From assembly GCA_963676655.2 (NCBI GenBank), contig CAXXKX010000004.1, positions 62,001 to 126,000 on the forward strand: a DNA stretch of 64,000 bases. Reading direction: 5' to 3'. This document shows positions 44,263-53,959 of the stretch, piece after piece. Source of the DNA: G963676655 sp963676655 (lineage in GTDB: Bacteria > Verrucomicrobiota > Lentisphaeria > Victivallales > Victivallaceae). The position numbers and the translations under genes were made by a program. The number at the start of each line of letters is the position of its first letter. The first letter of the stretch is position 1. A model generated the notes under the pieces. The model saw nothing but the letters and a program-made list of their open reading frames with translations. It did not search any database and was not told the DNA's origin.

Positions 44263-45084
44263 ATGAAAAAAAGAAAAATCATGAAGTCATTGAGTTTTAC
44301 TCTAATTGAGCTGCTCGTCGTGATCGCGATTATTGCGATTCTGGCATCAATGCTCCTTCCTGCTTTGAATAAAGCCAGGGAACGCGCCTATGACACTACT
44401 TGCAGAAGCAATTTGTCCAATATTGGCAAGATGCTTAATATTTATGCCTCAGACAATAATGACTATGTTCCTCAATATCAGGAAAACAACTCTTTCGGAC
44501 AAGGAAGGCGCTGGACAACCCGGCTGGTTGGTATTCAGGATATGAATATCGAAAACCCGTCTTTGTCAACCAGTATTCAGGCTTGGATGACCAAAAGCAA
44601 ACAATGGAAGATGTTTGAATGTCCGGGATACCAGAAAGCTTATGGAAAAATCGGTAAGCATCCGGTTGGCCGCAGCAGCTACGGAATGAACTGCTTCTTT
44701 GGAGATACCTCTGACACCCGTAATGATCTAACGGCCAGAGGTGCTACTTTCAGTACAAAGATAACTAATAAGATGGGGCGCTATGAGCCTATTGTAACTG
44801 ACTGCATGCGTAGCTCCAACGCTTCCGAAGGCGCTATTCTGACCAGATACAAACACGGTAATTATCCCTATGGCATGGGAACATATCATGGCCGAGGCAA
44901 TGGTGAAATCTATGCCTGGTCATTTCCGGAGATATCCCGTCTGGGGACTGCCAACGCGCTTTGGTATGCCGGGCATGTGAAATCCACCAAAGCGGTTGAT
45001 TTTACCGTTCGGTATTTTTCCAGAATGAACAATACCCAGAAGACTATTGCGCAAATGATGTATGACGGCGCAACTTTTGAATAA
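44263..45084 (+). CDS. prepilin-like protein with N-terminal methylation signal
   Basis: 273 residues. FTLIELLVVIAIIAILASMLLPALNKARERAYDTTCRSNL is the class III/type II pseudopilin signal, with Glu at +5 (E16). The residue before the cleavage site is Ser11 rather than the usual Gly. After SNLSNIGKMLNIYASDNNDYVPQ the body holds several Cys/Trp residues and ends with a short ALWYAGHV segment, a variant of the DGHV motif seen in DUF1559-type PVC pseudopilins. Start ATG 44263 has GGAGG upstream. Follows the GntR gene by 18 bp, so cotranscribed. Large families of such proteins are typical of Lentisphaerota. Confidence 0.9.
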   Translation: MKKRKIMKSLSFTLIELLVVIAIIAILASMLLPALNKARERAYDTTCRSNLSNIGKMLNIYASDNNDYVPQYQENNSFGQGRRWTTRLVGIQDMNIENPSLSTSIQAWMTKSKQWKMFECPGYQKAYGKIGKHPVGRSSYGMNCFFGDTSDTRNDLTARGATFSTKITNKMGRYEPIVTDCMRSSNASEGAILTRYKHGNYPYGMGTYHGRGNGEIYAWSFPEISRLGTANALWYAGHVKSTKAVDFTVRYFSRMNNTQKTIAQMMYDGATFE

Positions 45085-45202
45085 GCGATAAATACGAGCG
45101 TAAAATATCAAAGCGATATATCCCGTTAATCAAGACGGACAGTACCTTTATTACCTTTTTTTTTGATAAATTTAACCTGAACATAATATAGAAAGATTAA
45201 AA

Positions 45203-47047
45203 ATGCACAAAACATCTGTAGCAATTTTCGCGTGTGTCGCCCTGGCCGGGGCCTGTTTGAACGCTTCTCCTTATCCTGATGCGGTAATGAAGTGGACCGA
45301 CAAGGACAAGGCAGTCCAACGGCAAGCCGGAGCTGATATTTTGAAAAAGATATATGCCGCGGCGGCAAAAAAGGAAAAGACCGTCAATATTCCCAAAGGG
45401 GTATATCGTTTTTCCGAGACCGTTAATCCGTGGCAGCCGACGCATATTTTTTTACGCGGAGCTAAGAATTTAACTATTGATGGAAATGGTTCCTGGTTTT
45501 ATTTTGACCGCCAGGCCAGTGCGTTTTTGTTTTCCAGGTGTGAAAATGTTACGCTCAAAAATATCAATATAGATTATGACCCTTTACCTTATGTTCAGGG
45601 TACGGTTGTGGCAATCGATGACAAGTCCCGGCCAAGAACCTTCGAGTTCAAGCCGGATAAAGGGTATAAAATGCCGGATTTTCTGGTCAAAAGCAAGTTT
45701 AAATGGTGCAGGAAATTCAGTGCCGGCAGTTCCCGCTTGCTATTGTTCGACCGCAAAACCGGATTGATAAAGGCTGATCAGCCGGGAATGGATATAGTCC
45801 ACAGCAAAGAACCGGTGAAGAAACTTGCCAACGGTAATTACCGGATTGATACCTGGATCTGGTGGGGCAGAAGCCTGAAAGAGGCCGGTTTTAAAGTTGG
45901 CGATGCAATAGCAATATGGAAGCGTGCCGGTCGAACCATCAGACTTGAGGTTTGTGGGAAAATGGTGTTGGACAACGTCGATATTTATGCCGGTGGTTTT
46001 GTGGCGTATGTTGGTTATTTGGGGCAGGGCCCGTTTATCTTCCGCAACTGCGACATCAAAATACGCCCGGGAACCAGTCGTCTGGTTGCTAACAATGCTG
46101 ACGGATTCAATGTGCGCGGGATATATTACGGCGCGACGATTGAAAATTGTTCGGCCGAGGCAATCGGGGATGACTGTGTCAATCTGCAGGGGGTCTATTA
46201 CAAAGTGTTCAAGCAGGAATCTCCAACTGAATTGATTGTTGCCAGAACGCCGGAAAATGACGGCGACAATCCAATCTGGCATTTTATCGCCGGTACTCCT
46301 TATAAAGATCCGTCGCGTCCGAAACTTACTAACTTGAAGAGCTGGGGGTATTTGGGAAAACGTAAAGTAATAAAGAAAACTTTGACGCATTACACAATCC
46401 CTAAAGATCGGAAACTGCATAAATGGGCCGCTGCAAGCAGGTATACTCCCGGCAAAAAGTATCCGGCCATGAAAGTGCAACTGGACAAACCGGTAAAGGT
46501 CGATGAAAATTCAATTTTCTGGACTGAAAATGCAATAGTCCGAGGCTCAACTATCCGCAACAATGTTTTTCGTAACAATCTGGCGAGGGGGATTCGGTTG
46601 CAGACAATCAATTGTGTGATTGAGAACAATAATATTTCCTATACGACCGGACAGGGATTGACTCTGGCCGGACAGCCTGGGTTTTGGGGGGAGTCAACAA
46701 ATTCTCAAAACGTCGTCATTCGTAATAACGTTTTTAAAGACTGCGGACGCTGCGGCGGCAATGCGGCGGTGGTTATGAAAGTAGAAGGCGATCCTGAACA
46801 GGCGGAGCCGATTACCAATATACTCTTTGAGAACAATAAGATAATTAATCCCCGCGGATCGGGTATTGAGTTGGCCGGATGTTTGAACGTAAAAATTATC
46901 GGAAATCTGATATCCGGTCTGAAGAGTCGTCCATATAAGAAGAATTATAATCCTAGTCATTATATGAACCCGGCCGATTACGGAATTTCGATTGTCAAAG
47001 GCAGAGGGTTGAAAAACATCACTATAAAAGACAATACAATAAAATAA
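45203..47047 (+). CDS. exported right-handed beta-helix protein, probable polysaccharide-active enzyme
   Basis: 614 residues with a signal sequence (MHKTSVAIFACVALAGACLNA). KTVNIPKGVYRFSETV is the usual start of a pectate-lyase-like fold; later coils show repeated N/I/V patterns (NLTIDGNGSWFYF, NVTLKNINIDYD, ATIENCSAEAIGDDCVNLQGVYY, NVVIRNNVFKDCGRCGG, NILFENNKIINPRGSGIEL). The EAIGDDCVNLQG segment resembles the acidic catalytic region of GH28/GH110-type enzymes, so a glycosidase is plausible. The substrate is not determinable. Cotranscription with the prepilin gene is uncertain (118 bp gap). Ends at a strong terminator. Confidence 0.82.
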   Translation: MHKTSVAIFACVALAGACLNASPYPDAVMKWTDKDKAVQRQAGADILKKIYAAAAKKEKTVNIPKGVYRFSETVNPWQPTHIFLRGAKNLTIDGNGSWFYFDRQASAFLFSRCENVTLKNINIDYDPLPYVQGTVVAIDDKSRPRTFEFKPDKGYKMPDFLVKSKFKWCRKFSAGSSRLLLFDRKTGLIKADQPGMDIVHSKEPVKKLANGNYRIDTWIWWGRSLKEAGFKVGDAIAIWKRAGRTIRLEVCGKMVLDNVDIYAGGFVAYVGYLGQGPFIFRNCDIKIRPGTSRLVANNADGFNVRGIYYGATIENCSAEAIGDDCVNLQGVYYKVFKQESPTELIVARTPENDGDNPIWHFIAGTPYKDPSRPKLTNLKSWGYLGKRKVIKKTLTHYTIPKDRKLHKWAAASRYTPGKKYPAMKVQLDKPVKVDENSIFWTENAIVRGSTIRNNVFRNNLARGIRLQTINCVIENNNISYTTGQGLTLAGQPGFWGESTNSQNVVIRNNVFKDCGRCGGNAAVVMKVEGDPEQAEPITNILFENNKIINPRGSGIELAGCLNVKIIGNLISGLKSRPYKKNYNPSHYMNPADYGISIVKGRGLKNITIKDNTIK

Positions 47048-47065
47048 TATTTAACCTGAATTATG

Positions 47066-47092
47066 AAGCGCCCGGGAAGGGCGCTTTTTTTT
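47066..47092 (+). terminator. Rho-independent terminator after the beta-helix gene
   Basis: An 8-bp stem AAGCGCCC/GGGCGCTT (47066-47073 and 47079-47086) with loop GGGAA is followed by eight T residues. It lies about 20 bp after the stop codon and separates this gene from ptsN. Confidence 0.93.
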
Positions 47093-47223
47093 GTTTTCAC
47101 TGTCGTTAAGATTAATATAGATATGATATTTTTGAAGTTTTCTATGAAATAAACTTGCAATCGTGATGTAACAGATATATTTTTAACTTTAATTGTTTTA
47201 AAACAACTTCAGGAGTCAATTCT

Positions 47224-47679
47224 ATGTCAGCAGTATTCGTTAAATATCTTGATAAAGATTCCGTGATTGTTCTTCATGGAAAGAACAAAATGGAAGTCAT
47301 CGGTGAACTTATTGATGCCGCCGCGCTCAAAGCCAAAGTTCCACGTGATGTGGTCGCCGGTTTGACCTGGAATCGTGAAAAAATGATGACAACCGGGGTT
47401 GGCGGCTCTTTAGCCCTGCCGCATATCCGTGTGGAAGATATTCCTTATCCGGTTATTATTGTTGGTCTTTGCACTAATCCGATTGCGGATTACGAATCTC
47501 AGGATGATGAGCCGGTCAGAGTGATCGTTTATATTGCCGCTCCGGAAGGCAATCAGGATGATTACCTCAAGTTGCTCGGTGGTATCTCCGGTAAATTCAG
47601 GAATCCGGAAGTTATCCAGAAGCTTGTTGATATGATCGATAGCCCGGAAAGCGTTTACGACTACATTATTTCAGAATAA
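47224..47679 (+). CDS. ptsN: PTS EIIA-Ntr-like protein
   Basis: 151 residues of the EIIA fructose/mannitol-Ntr family. The phosphorylatable histidine is H67 in TTGVGGSLALPHIRVED, and the EPVRVIVYIAAPEGNQDDYLKLLGGISGKFRNPEVIQKL half is standard. Such proteins regulate potassium, nitrogen or phosphate functions by phosphorylation state. No EI, HPr or sugar permease gene is nearby. It is enclosed by terminators on both sides and has a good AGGAG site. A TTGCAA...TATTTT promoter may lie at 47155-47183. Confidence 0.92.
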   Translation: MSAVFVKYLDKDSVIVLHGKNKMEVIGELIDAAALKAKVPRDVVAGLTWNREKMMTTGVGGSLALPHIRVEDIPYPVIIVGLCTNPIADYESQDDEPVRVIVYIAAPEGNQDDYLKLLGGISGKFRNPEVIQKLVDMIDSPESVYDYIISE

Positions 47680-47702
47680 TTGACTTCCTCTTTTGAATAT
47701 TC

Positions 47703-47731
47703 AAGCCTCGTGAAAACGAGGCTTTTTTTTT
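47703..47731 (+). terminator. Rho-independent terminator after ptsN
   Basis: 8-bp stem AAGCCTCG/CGAGGCTT (47703-47710 and 47717-47724), loop TGAAAA, then a run of T through 47731. It lies 24 bp after the ptsN stop. Confidence 0.94.
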
Positions 47732-47775
47732 ACATGCAGTATATTCATCATTGCGATTTGAATGAATGAGTCGGT

Positions 47776-48510
47776 TCAGCTGTATTGCAGCATAAAGTTG
47801 ACAATTGGAACCGGATCTTCAAGACAATGCGGGTGATGCTTGCAGCCTGGTTTACAGATTAATTCAATCGTTCCACCAAGTTCCTGATAACGGTCTGCGA
47901 CAATTTGCGTATTTTCATAAAAAGGAACAACCTCGTCCGCGTCGCCATAAACATGCAGCAGAGGGATTCCGGCTTCTGCCAGCGGGGCAAGATTATCTAT
48001 CGGATTGAGTTGATAATTGATAGCTTCCGCTTCGCTCAGGCCGTAGGCGTCAAGACATTTGGCCCATGACTCCGGAGCTCCGGGACCATTCATCAGGCCG
48101 CCGGGCCAGCTTTTAAAATCGCAGACCGGGTTGTCAGCGTACAGGCATGATACTTTTTCAGGATTCCTCGCGGCCCAGTTGTAGATAACCAGTCCGCCGC
48201 GACTGAACCCTTCCAGGACAGTTTTCTTAGCCATGTTATGTTGCTCGGTCAGAAATTTATATAAGAGATCGAAACGGCGCATTGCTTCCGGCCCGCCGAA
48301 TTGATCCGCTACGTCGATATAGGCCAGAAGCCAGCCGGATTCCAGCATTGCCAGGTCGACCGTGGGCCAGGCGTTAAAAAATCTCGCCCGCCATAACCAG
48401 CGCCGATGCGACTCCAATTGTCGCGGCAAGACAATGATTACATCGATCCCTTCAAGTTTGAAATCGTAACGTTCAAAACCGTTCCATAAACTTTTTTGTC
48501 CCTGAAACAT
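47776..48510 (-). CDS. alpha/beta hydrolase
   Basis: 244 residues, from ATG 48510 (AAAGGAGA upstream); a longer reading to 48582 overlaps the vWA gene. The catalytic triad can be read as the nucleophile in LEGFSRGGLVIYN (GxSxG), the acid in HVYGDADEVVPFYENT and the histidine in CKHHPHCLED. This is the prolyl-oligopeptidase/carboxylesterase-type arrangement. No signal sequence is present, so it is probably cytoplasmic. It is last in a minus-strand set with the vWA genes, starting 11 bp after the vWA stop, but its substrate is unknown. Confidence 0.88.
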   Translation of the reverse strand: MFQGQKSLWNGFERYDFKLEGIDVIIVLPRQLESHRRWLWRARFFNAWPTVDLAMLESGWLLAYIDVADQFGGPEAMRRFDLLYKFLTEQHNMAKKTVLEGFSRGGLVIYNWAARNPEKVSCLYADNPVCDFKSWPGGLMNGPGAPESWAKCLDAYGLSEAEAINYQLNPIDNLAPLAEAGIPLLHVYGDADEVVPFYENTQIVADRYQELGGTIELICKPGCKHHPHCLEDPVPIVNFMLQYS

Positions 48511-48520
48511 TATGTCTCCT

Positions 48521-51334
48521 TTATTTTTTATTGGTGCGCTTGCCGGCCTTGCGTAATGCGCTGACAAGCGAGCTATGTTCATTATCCTGTTCTGTTTTTT
48601 CTACATTGGAAATTTCTTGTGACTTTTTCTTCTCTTGCCGGGCTACCGGTTGTTCAGCCGGAGCATCAGGTGACGGTGATTTGGTCTTAATTTGTTTTTT
48701 CGGTTCGGCTTTAACTGGTTTTTCACGTTTGACGGGAAGTCTTGCCAGACTGAGCCAGTTGACCATTTTTGCCGAAAAAGCGGTGCGACGCTCTAATACT
48801 TCAAGCAGCAGTAAAACTATTGCGGCAACTAACAGATACGGAGTTAGAGGTTTTGTTCTGACTCTGACCGGCAAGTCTTTCCAAATGCCGGTCAGGTTAC
48901 TGCGTTCACTGCCGCCGGTCCTGAGGCATAGCCGCTGTAATTCGGTGGCCGCTCCTTTGCGACGCGGTGCGAATTCGGGCGAATAGGGCAATCGGACCGG
49001 AGCCGCGCGCCAGATTTTCCGACCGGGAATCTTGATCCCGGTCAAATGGGCGGCCGGATTGTTCAGCGGCATTTCGCAAACCATAGTGTCCGGATCCAGC
49101 CAGCGGAATCTGCCGGTTGTGGTGACGTTTTCCGCCTGGGAATCCGGCCTGCTGACTGTAATCGCTTCCGGAACCGTTTTGAAAATATTGTTTTTACGAT
49201 CAGGATCCAGATGCAGCTTGATTCGGTGCAGTCCGTTGCTTACGCTTTGAGTTGCCATCATTCCACCGGGAAGCGTGCTGCCGTCAGTTCCAAAAGTCCA
49301 GCCGGCAAGCGCGGAAAGAACATCTCCGGCCTGGCTCCATTTTGCGAATTTTCCCGTGTATTCTCCGTCCGTCTCGAACATCAGGCACATGACCTTGCCG
49401 GTCCCGGCCTGACGGTAAGCGACTGCCGGGGCTTTGTATTCGTCGGTTGAAACCGCCGCCAATCCACTTTTAGGACGAAGATAACTAATGTTGTAACCGC
49501 CGACCTCAAAATATTTGCCGAAATTTTTTCCGGTTATGGTTTTCAGTTCCGGGGTGAATTTCATTTTTGCCGGCTTATCGATGAAAGAACTGCGGGCAAT
49601 TGTAAAAGTATCCTGGGCGAACAGACGCGGCAGTTCATGCGGGTCCTGCGTGAAGAAAACCCGGCCGCCGCCGCGTTTGGCGACATCGATCAGGAAATCG
49701 GCGTCCTGGTCTGATTTAGTTCCCAAAGCGATCACGCTGACGGAAATGCCGGCTTTTGAACTTCGCTCCAGCAGTGCTTTATATTGTCCGGGTTCCTCGG
49801 CGTCGTTGGCATCGGCGAAAAGGATAATGTGCCGGGTGCCGCAGCCGGATTGAGTCAGCATTTTCACCGCCTCGACCAGTCCGGTGTAAACAAAGATACC
49901 GCCGCCCATAGAGTCTATCGACATGATTCTGCCGGCCGCCCCGGCCAGGGCGTTCCCTTTGCTGAGTGGGATGATAATATGGGGCGAACTGTCAACCGCG
50001 ATTACCCCGAATTCATCTTCCGGCCCGATAATCTCAAGCAGTTCTGCCGACGCTTGATTGGCCAGATCCATTTTGGTTTTCCCGCCGGGTACCTGCATGC
50101 CCATACTGCCGGAACGGTCCAGAACCGCGACAATCGACATGGCGAATTTACGCATTTCTTTTTTCAGTTCCATGCTGACCGGCATGATTTTTTCAAGCGG
50201 CGAACGGTAGTAACCGCCGATGCCGTAAGAATTTTTGCCTCCGGTCATCATCAAGCCTATTCCGGTATTACGGACCAGTGAGACGATATTCTGCATTCCG
50301 GCCCGGCCGATCAGGTTGGCCGGAACGTTTTCCAGGATTATGCCGCGATATCCCGCCAGATCACCCGGTGTAAAACGCATCTCTTCAGCCAGTTTTATAC
50401 GAACATCGAAGCCGCCCCGGCGTAATAAGGGCCCAAGCGACGAATTCTCGCTCATTGACACCAGTAAAACAGGCTCACGTCCGACTGCCTTGACCATATA
50501 AGCCGCGGAATTGTTTTCGCTTATCATATCCTTTGTTCCCAGTGCCTTGATCGTCAGACGGCCGTTGATGACGCCGGAATTTTCAGCCTTGTCCCGGAAA
50601 AACAGTCTGTTTTCTCCCGCCTGAACTAAACGGCGGCCTGAGCGGACAACTTTGCCGTTGCGACTGAGTTTGAACTCGATGGTCTGTTTCACGGGAGAAT
50701 AGATTACCGCGGTCGCGGTGAAATATTCCCGCGGTGCCACGGTCAGCGGGGTTATGATCTCGCGAATCGCCGGATCCGGTCCGGTTTTACGACTGACGAT
50801 GCGCCAGTCCACGGCAATTCCGCGCGCCGCCAGCATATTGAATAACGGCGCCGGGTCACGGCCAGTCCATTCTCCGTCGGTCAGCAGAATTATCCGGCCC
50901 GAACCGTCAGGCGGAATCAGGGCCGCCGCCGAATTCATGGCTTCGTAAAGATCGCTGGCATTGCCGGACGGCTGCGCCCGGACATCATTGATCGACAAGT
51001 TGTCCGGCAGTTTTTCAATTGTTGCGCTTTCGGCGAAAGAAACAATTCCCAAACGGTCAAGGCGCGGACGGGACTTCTCAAGCAGCCTGATACTTTCATT
51101 GTGGCGGTCCCTGGCTCCGGGCGGCATCGATTTGCTCAGGTCGACAACCGCCACCACGGTTCCGGCCCGGTCCGGTTGCGGCAGCCGCAGGCCTGCCAGC
51201 GCGAAGATGATCGAGATTATCAGAATGATTCTCAGCACATTCAAAACCCGTGACGGCATCGGCCTGAGTCGCAGCAGCAGCAAAATCGGCAGCAGCAGTA
51301 AAAGCCAGGCGGGTTGTGCAAAAATATTTGTCAT
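48521..51334 (-). CDS. large membrane protein with two von Willebrand A domains
   Basis: 937 residues. Two N-terminal membrane helices (about 9-22 and 31-49) precede a vWA domain starting VVAVVDLSKSM (metal site DxSxS, near 62), with IILLTDGEWTG. A middle region (LVSMSENSSLGPLLRRGGFDVRI) looks like a class I glutamine-amidotransferase-like fold. A second vWA domain follows near 430 (MSIVAVLDRSGSMGM, then IILFADANDAEEPG). A last membrane helix is near 835 (PYLLVAAIVLLLLEVL), and the C-terminal tail is Lys/Glu-rich. It is the large member of a BatA/DUF58 cluster and probably a periplasm-facing component. Confidence 0.88.
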   Translation of the reverse strand: MTNIFAQPAWLLLLLPILLLLRLRPMPSRVLNVLRIILIISIIFALAGLRLPQPDRAGTVVAVVDLSKSMPPGARDRHNESIRLLEKSRPRLDRLGIVSFAESATIEKLPDNLSINDVRAQPSGNASDLYEAMNSAAALIPPDGSGRIILLTDGEWTGRDPAPLFNMLAARGIAVDWRIVSRKTGPDPAIREIITPLTVAPREYFTATAVIYSPVKQTIEFKLSRNGKVVRSGRRLVQAGENRLFFRDKAENSGVINGRLTIKALGTKDMISENNSAAYMVKAVGREPVLLVSMSENSSLGPLLRRGGFDVRIKLAEEMRFTPGDLAGYRGIILENVPANLIGRAGMQNIVSLVRNTGIGLMMTGGKNSYGIGGYYRSPLEKIMPVSMELKKEMRKFAMSIVAVLDRSGSMGMQVPGGKTKMDLANQASAELLEIIGPEDEFGVIAVDSSPHIIIPLSKGNALAGAAGRIMSIDSMGGGIFVYTGLVEAVKMLTQSGCGTRHIILFADANDAEEPGQYKALLERSSKAGISVSVIALGTKSDQDADFLIDVAKRGGGRVFFTQDPHELPRLFAQDTFTIARSSFIDKPAKMKFTPELKTITGKNFGKYFEVGGYNISYLRPKSGLAAVSTDEYKAPAVAYRQAGTGKVMCLMFETDGEYTGKFAKWSQAGDVLSALAGWTFGTDGSTLPGGMMATQSVSNGLHRIKLHLDPDRKNNIFKTVPEAITVSRPDSQAENVTTTGRFRWLDPDTMVCEMPLNNPAAHLTGIKIPGRKIWRAAPVRLPYSPEFAPRRKGAATELQRLCLRTGGSERSNLTGIWKDLPVRVRTKPLTPYLLVAAIVLLLLEVLERRTAFSAKMVNWLSLARLPVKREKPVKAEPKKQIKTKSPSPDAPAEQPVARQEKKKSQEISNVEKTEQDNEHSSLVSALRKAGKRTNKK

Positions 51335-51339
51335 ATCTG

Positions 51340-53070
51340 TTATATCCCCGGATATTTTCTAATGGTAAAGAGGTGGATCATCAATAAAATAAGCGCTGCT
51401 AGCAGCAGCGCCCATGAAATGTCAAAACTGCTGCGCTGCAAATGCGTAATATAATCACGACCGGATATTTCACTGTAGCCCAGGCCGCGCAGATCGGATT
51501 CGGTCGCGGACAGGGTGGATACTGACAACTGATATTTTTTCTTGTCAACTTGGGCGGTGTAGATGCCGCGTGTTATCGGGATAAATTGTAGCGGCCCGGT
51601 GAATGATATTGCATGACTTTTTTTGTCGGGAAAGACAATTGACGCCTTGCCGTTAAGCGGAGGTGTGAATACAACCTCGTCTCCGCTCAGACAGTTCACC
51701 CGGTTCCAACCCGGACGGCTGTTGAGTCGTAGATTGAGCAGGTTGCAGAACATCGCCGGCCAGTTGGGATTGCTTTGAAAAGTCGAATAGGCCGGGCGAA
51801 ACTTGAAATTATATATCCGGCGATTCTCATTCAGGTTTTCCCGGCTGATCAAGGTGGTGTCACCGGCGATGACCAACGGAGTTCCGCGCATTGCAGTTTG
51901 CTTGCTGCCGACATCCCACAGCAGGCCGTTAAAGCTCAAACCTTCAAGCAGAGCTGCGCCGCGGTCTACTGTGTACGGTCCGATCAACACCCGCGGTTTG
52001 CCGGAGCCGTGAAAAATCACCTGCCATTGGGCGGACGGGATTGTAGACCGTCCCGCTGTATTGTCTGTAATAATAATTTCCAACTGACGATTGGAGATGA
52101 TCGCTCCGTTCGCGCGTAATGCGTCGATCACCGCTTGTTTCAGTTTGGCGTCATAGATGTTCAAGCCGACTGAAACCGGTTTTTGTGAATATGGTAAAAG
52201 CGTAACCTGATTGTCAAAAATCAATTCGTCCTGCGGCAGATTGAACTTGACGGTTTTTGCGCCTTTGGGTAACTTTATGTTCAAAGTTTGACTTTTACCC
52301 GGTTGTAACATGACTTTGTAATCCCGCCCGGGAATATTGGTATCGGGGAATGTTGCTTTCAGGATAATTTCTCCGGGAGTGTCGGCATAAGAGGCCAGTT
52401 CGACCAGACAGCGGTCTCCCGGAGTGTCGCTTTTTCTTACAGCATTGATGATGGCGAGATTGGAACGTCGCTTTCCGAATGACAACCAGCGGACATTGTC
52501 CGGCAGTTTAGCCTGGGGCGGCGGCAGTTGATCGGTTAAAACCAGTACCGGCGCTTTGGCGTGTTTTCTGGCCAACGCGATAGCGTCGGTAAGTCTGGAT
52601 TCCGGTTCGTCGCACGTCCATTGCCCGGGCTTGAGCTGGCGGTTGCTGCCGACGGAAATAAGACGAGGCTTGCTGCCGGCCAGAATGTACCTGATCTGAC
52701 CGGTATGTTTCCTGATCTCGCTTTGCAACTTATTCAATGAACTGGCCCGAGTGGAATCACTGCCTCCGGTCCGCATCGAAAAAGAGTTATCCAGTACGAC
52801 CGTCAGACCGCCGTAAGTTTTGCCGGGAATAAATGGAGCTGCCGCCGCCAGGGCCAGTAGAATGATGATCAGCAGTTCAAGGTAATATGTCCTTGGCGGC
52901 ATTTGGCGCTTCAAGCCGCCGCCGCTGCGTCGTCGCGGTTCAAGATGCTGCCATAGCCAAAGTCCGGAAACCTTGACCGTGATAATGCGGCGATGCAGCA
53001 GATAAATCAGCGTGAGAACCGGGATCGCTCCCAGAGCCCATAAGTAGTTTATTTCGTTCAAAAAAGGCAT
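51340..53070 (-). CDS. BatA-like membrane protein with vWA domain
   Basis: 576 residues. The N-terminus (LWALGAIPVLTLIYLLHRRIITVKVSGLWLWQHL) is the BatA domain, with a second helix at about 64-85. A vWA domain begins VVLDNSFSMRTGG (DxSxS metal site, here DNSFS), with VLVLTDQLPPP. A C-terminal membrane helix (SFDISWALLLAALILLMIHLF) ends the protein. It lies 5 bp before the two-vWA gene and is directly adjacent to the DUF58 gene. The name comes from the Bat operon of Bacteroides fragilis, where a role in aerotolerance was proposed. Confidence 0.87.
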   Translation of the reverse strand: MPFLNEINYLWALGAIPVLTLIYLLHRRIITVKVSGLWLWQHLEPRRRSGGGLKRQMPPRTYYLELLIIILLALAAAAPFIPGKTYGGLTVVLDNSFSMRTGGSDSTRASSLNKLQSEIRKHTGQIRYILAGSKPRLISVGSNRQLKPGQWTCDEPESRLTDAIALARKHAKAPVLVLTDQLPPPQAKLPDNVRWLSFGKRRSNLAIINAVRKSDTPGDRCLVELASYADTPGEIILKATFPDTNIPGRDYKVMLQPGKSQTLNIKLPKGAKTVKFNLPQDELIFDNQVTLLPYSQKPVSVGLNIYDAKLKQAVIDALRANGAIISNRQLEIIITDNTAGRSTIPSAQWQVIFHGSGKPRVLIGPYTVDRGAALLEGLSFNGLLWDVGSKQTAMRGTPLVIAGDTTLISRENLNENRRIYNFKFRPAYSTFQSNPNWPAMFCNLLNLRLNSRPGWNRVNCLSGDEVVFTPPLNGKASIVFPDKKSHAISFTGPLQFIPITRGIYTAQVDKKKYQLSVSTLSATESDLRGLGYSEISGRDYITHLQRSSFDISWALLLAALILLMIHLFTIRKYPGI

Positions 53071-53943
53071 TTAAGACATCCTGTGGATCAATTCGGCTTC
53101 GGCTAACGGCATCAGCATGGATACATCCATTTTTTCACTGGCATCCAGTTCAATCAACGGCGCATGAAATTCACGACAGGCCTGATGCCAGTTCTGCATA
53201 TGACGCTCAAGCTCCTTTGTATATGACTCCGCCGCTTCACGGTCGATGAAATATTCACCGGTTTCCCCGGTTTCGGAATCAACCAGCTTGACACTGCCTG
53301 ACGGTGGATTGAGATCGGCTCCTCCGAGTACCCGGATAATTGCGGTCAACGTTGATTCCCGGGCCAGACGCGATAAAAAAACTTCCGGGTCGTACATCCA
53401 GATCAAATCTGAGATCAGCACTCTGATGCTGCGCGGCTGAAATTTCCCCCCGAAGTTCTCCAGTGCAATTCCCGGATTCCAGGCTTGGCTGAAGTTTAAC
53501 ATTTCCCAGCTTGCCGGACGCGTTGCGTCTCCGGGTATTGGTTCCAGAGTCTCCCGGCAGAGGTGAACCCGAACCGTAAATCCGCTGTTGACCGCAGCTG
53601 AAATCAGTGCCGCGGCAATGAATAATGTCGACCTGGCTTTTTCCGAGTCATCCAGTGCCATTGAAGAAGACGTATCCAGCAGTAACTCGAGACGCGGACA
53701 GACCTCTTCTCGATATTGTTTGACCATTAGGCGGTCGGTTCTGGCATAAGCGCTCCAGTCCAGACGCCGCAAATCATCTCCGGGAATATAATCGCGATGC
53801 TCCATGAATTCGAGTGAACTGCCGGTCCGGTTACTGAACCGGTTGCCACCGAGTCCATCAAAGACTCCGGACGGAACTGACATGGAAAACAGACTGCCGA
53901 TTTCTTCTCCAACGTGCAGATATTCTCGGTAATTTTCAGGCAT
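53071..53943 (-). CDS. DUF58-domain protein
   Basis: 290 residues. The signature GNRFSNRTGSSLEFMEHRDYIPGDDLRRLDWSAYARTDRLMVKQYREEV is characteristic of DUF58, followed by LELLLDTSSSMALDD, a vWA-like DxSxS site, and SIRVLISDLIWMYDPEVFLSRL. DUF58 genes are usually paired with a MoxR AAA+ ATPase and vWA membrane proteins. Here BatA and vWA genes follow, but no MoxR gene precedes. Cytoplasmic, no membrane segment. Confidence 0.95.
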   Translation of the reverse strand: MPENYREYLHVGEEIGSLFSMSVPSGVFDGLGGNRFSNRTGSSLEFMEHRDYIPGDDLRRLDWSAYARTDRLMVKQYREEVCPRLELLLDTSSSMALDDSEKARSTLFIAAALISAAVNSGFTVRVHLCRETLEPIPGDATRPASWEMLNFSQAWNPGIALENFGGKFQPRSIRVLISDLIWMYDPEVFLSRLARESTLTAIIRVLGGADLNPPSGSVKLVDSETGETGEYFIDREAAESYTKELERHMQNWHQACREFHAPLIELDASEKMDVSMLMPLAEAELIHRMS

Positions 53944-53959
53944 CGTTAACTTTCATTGG

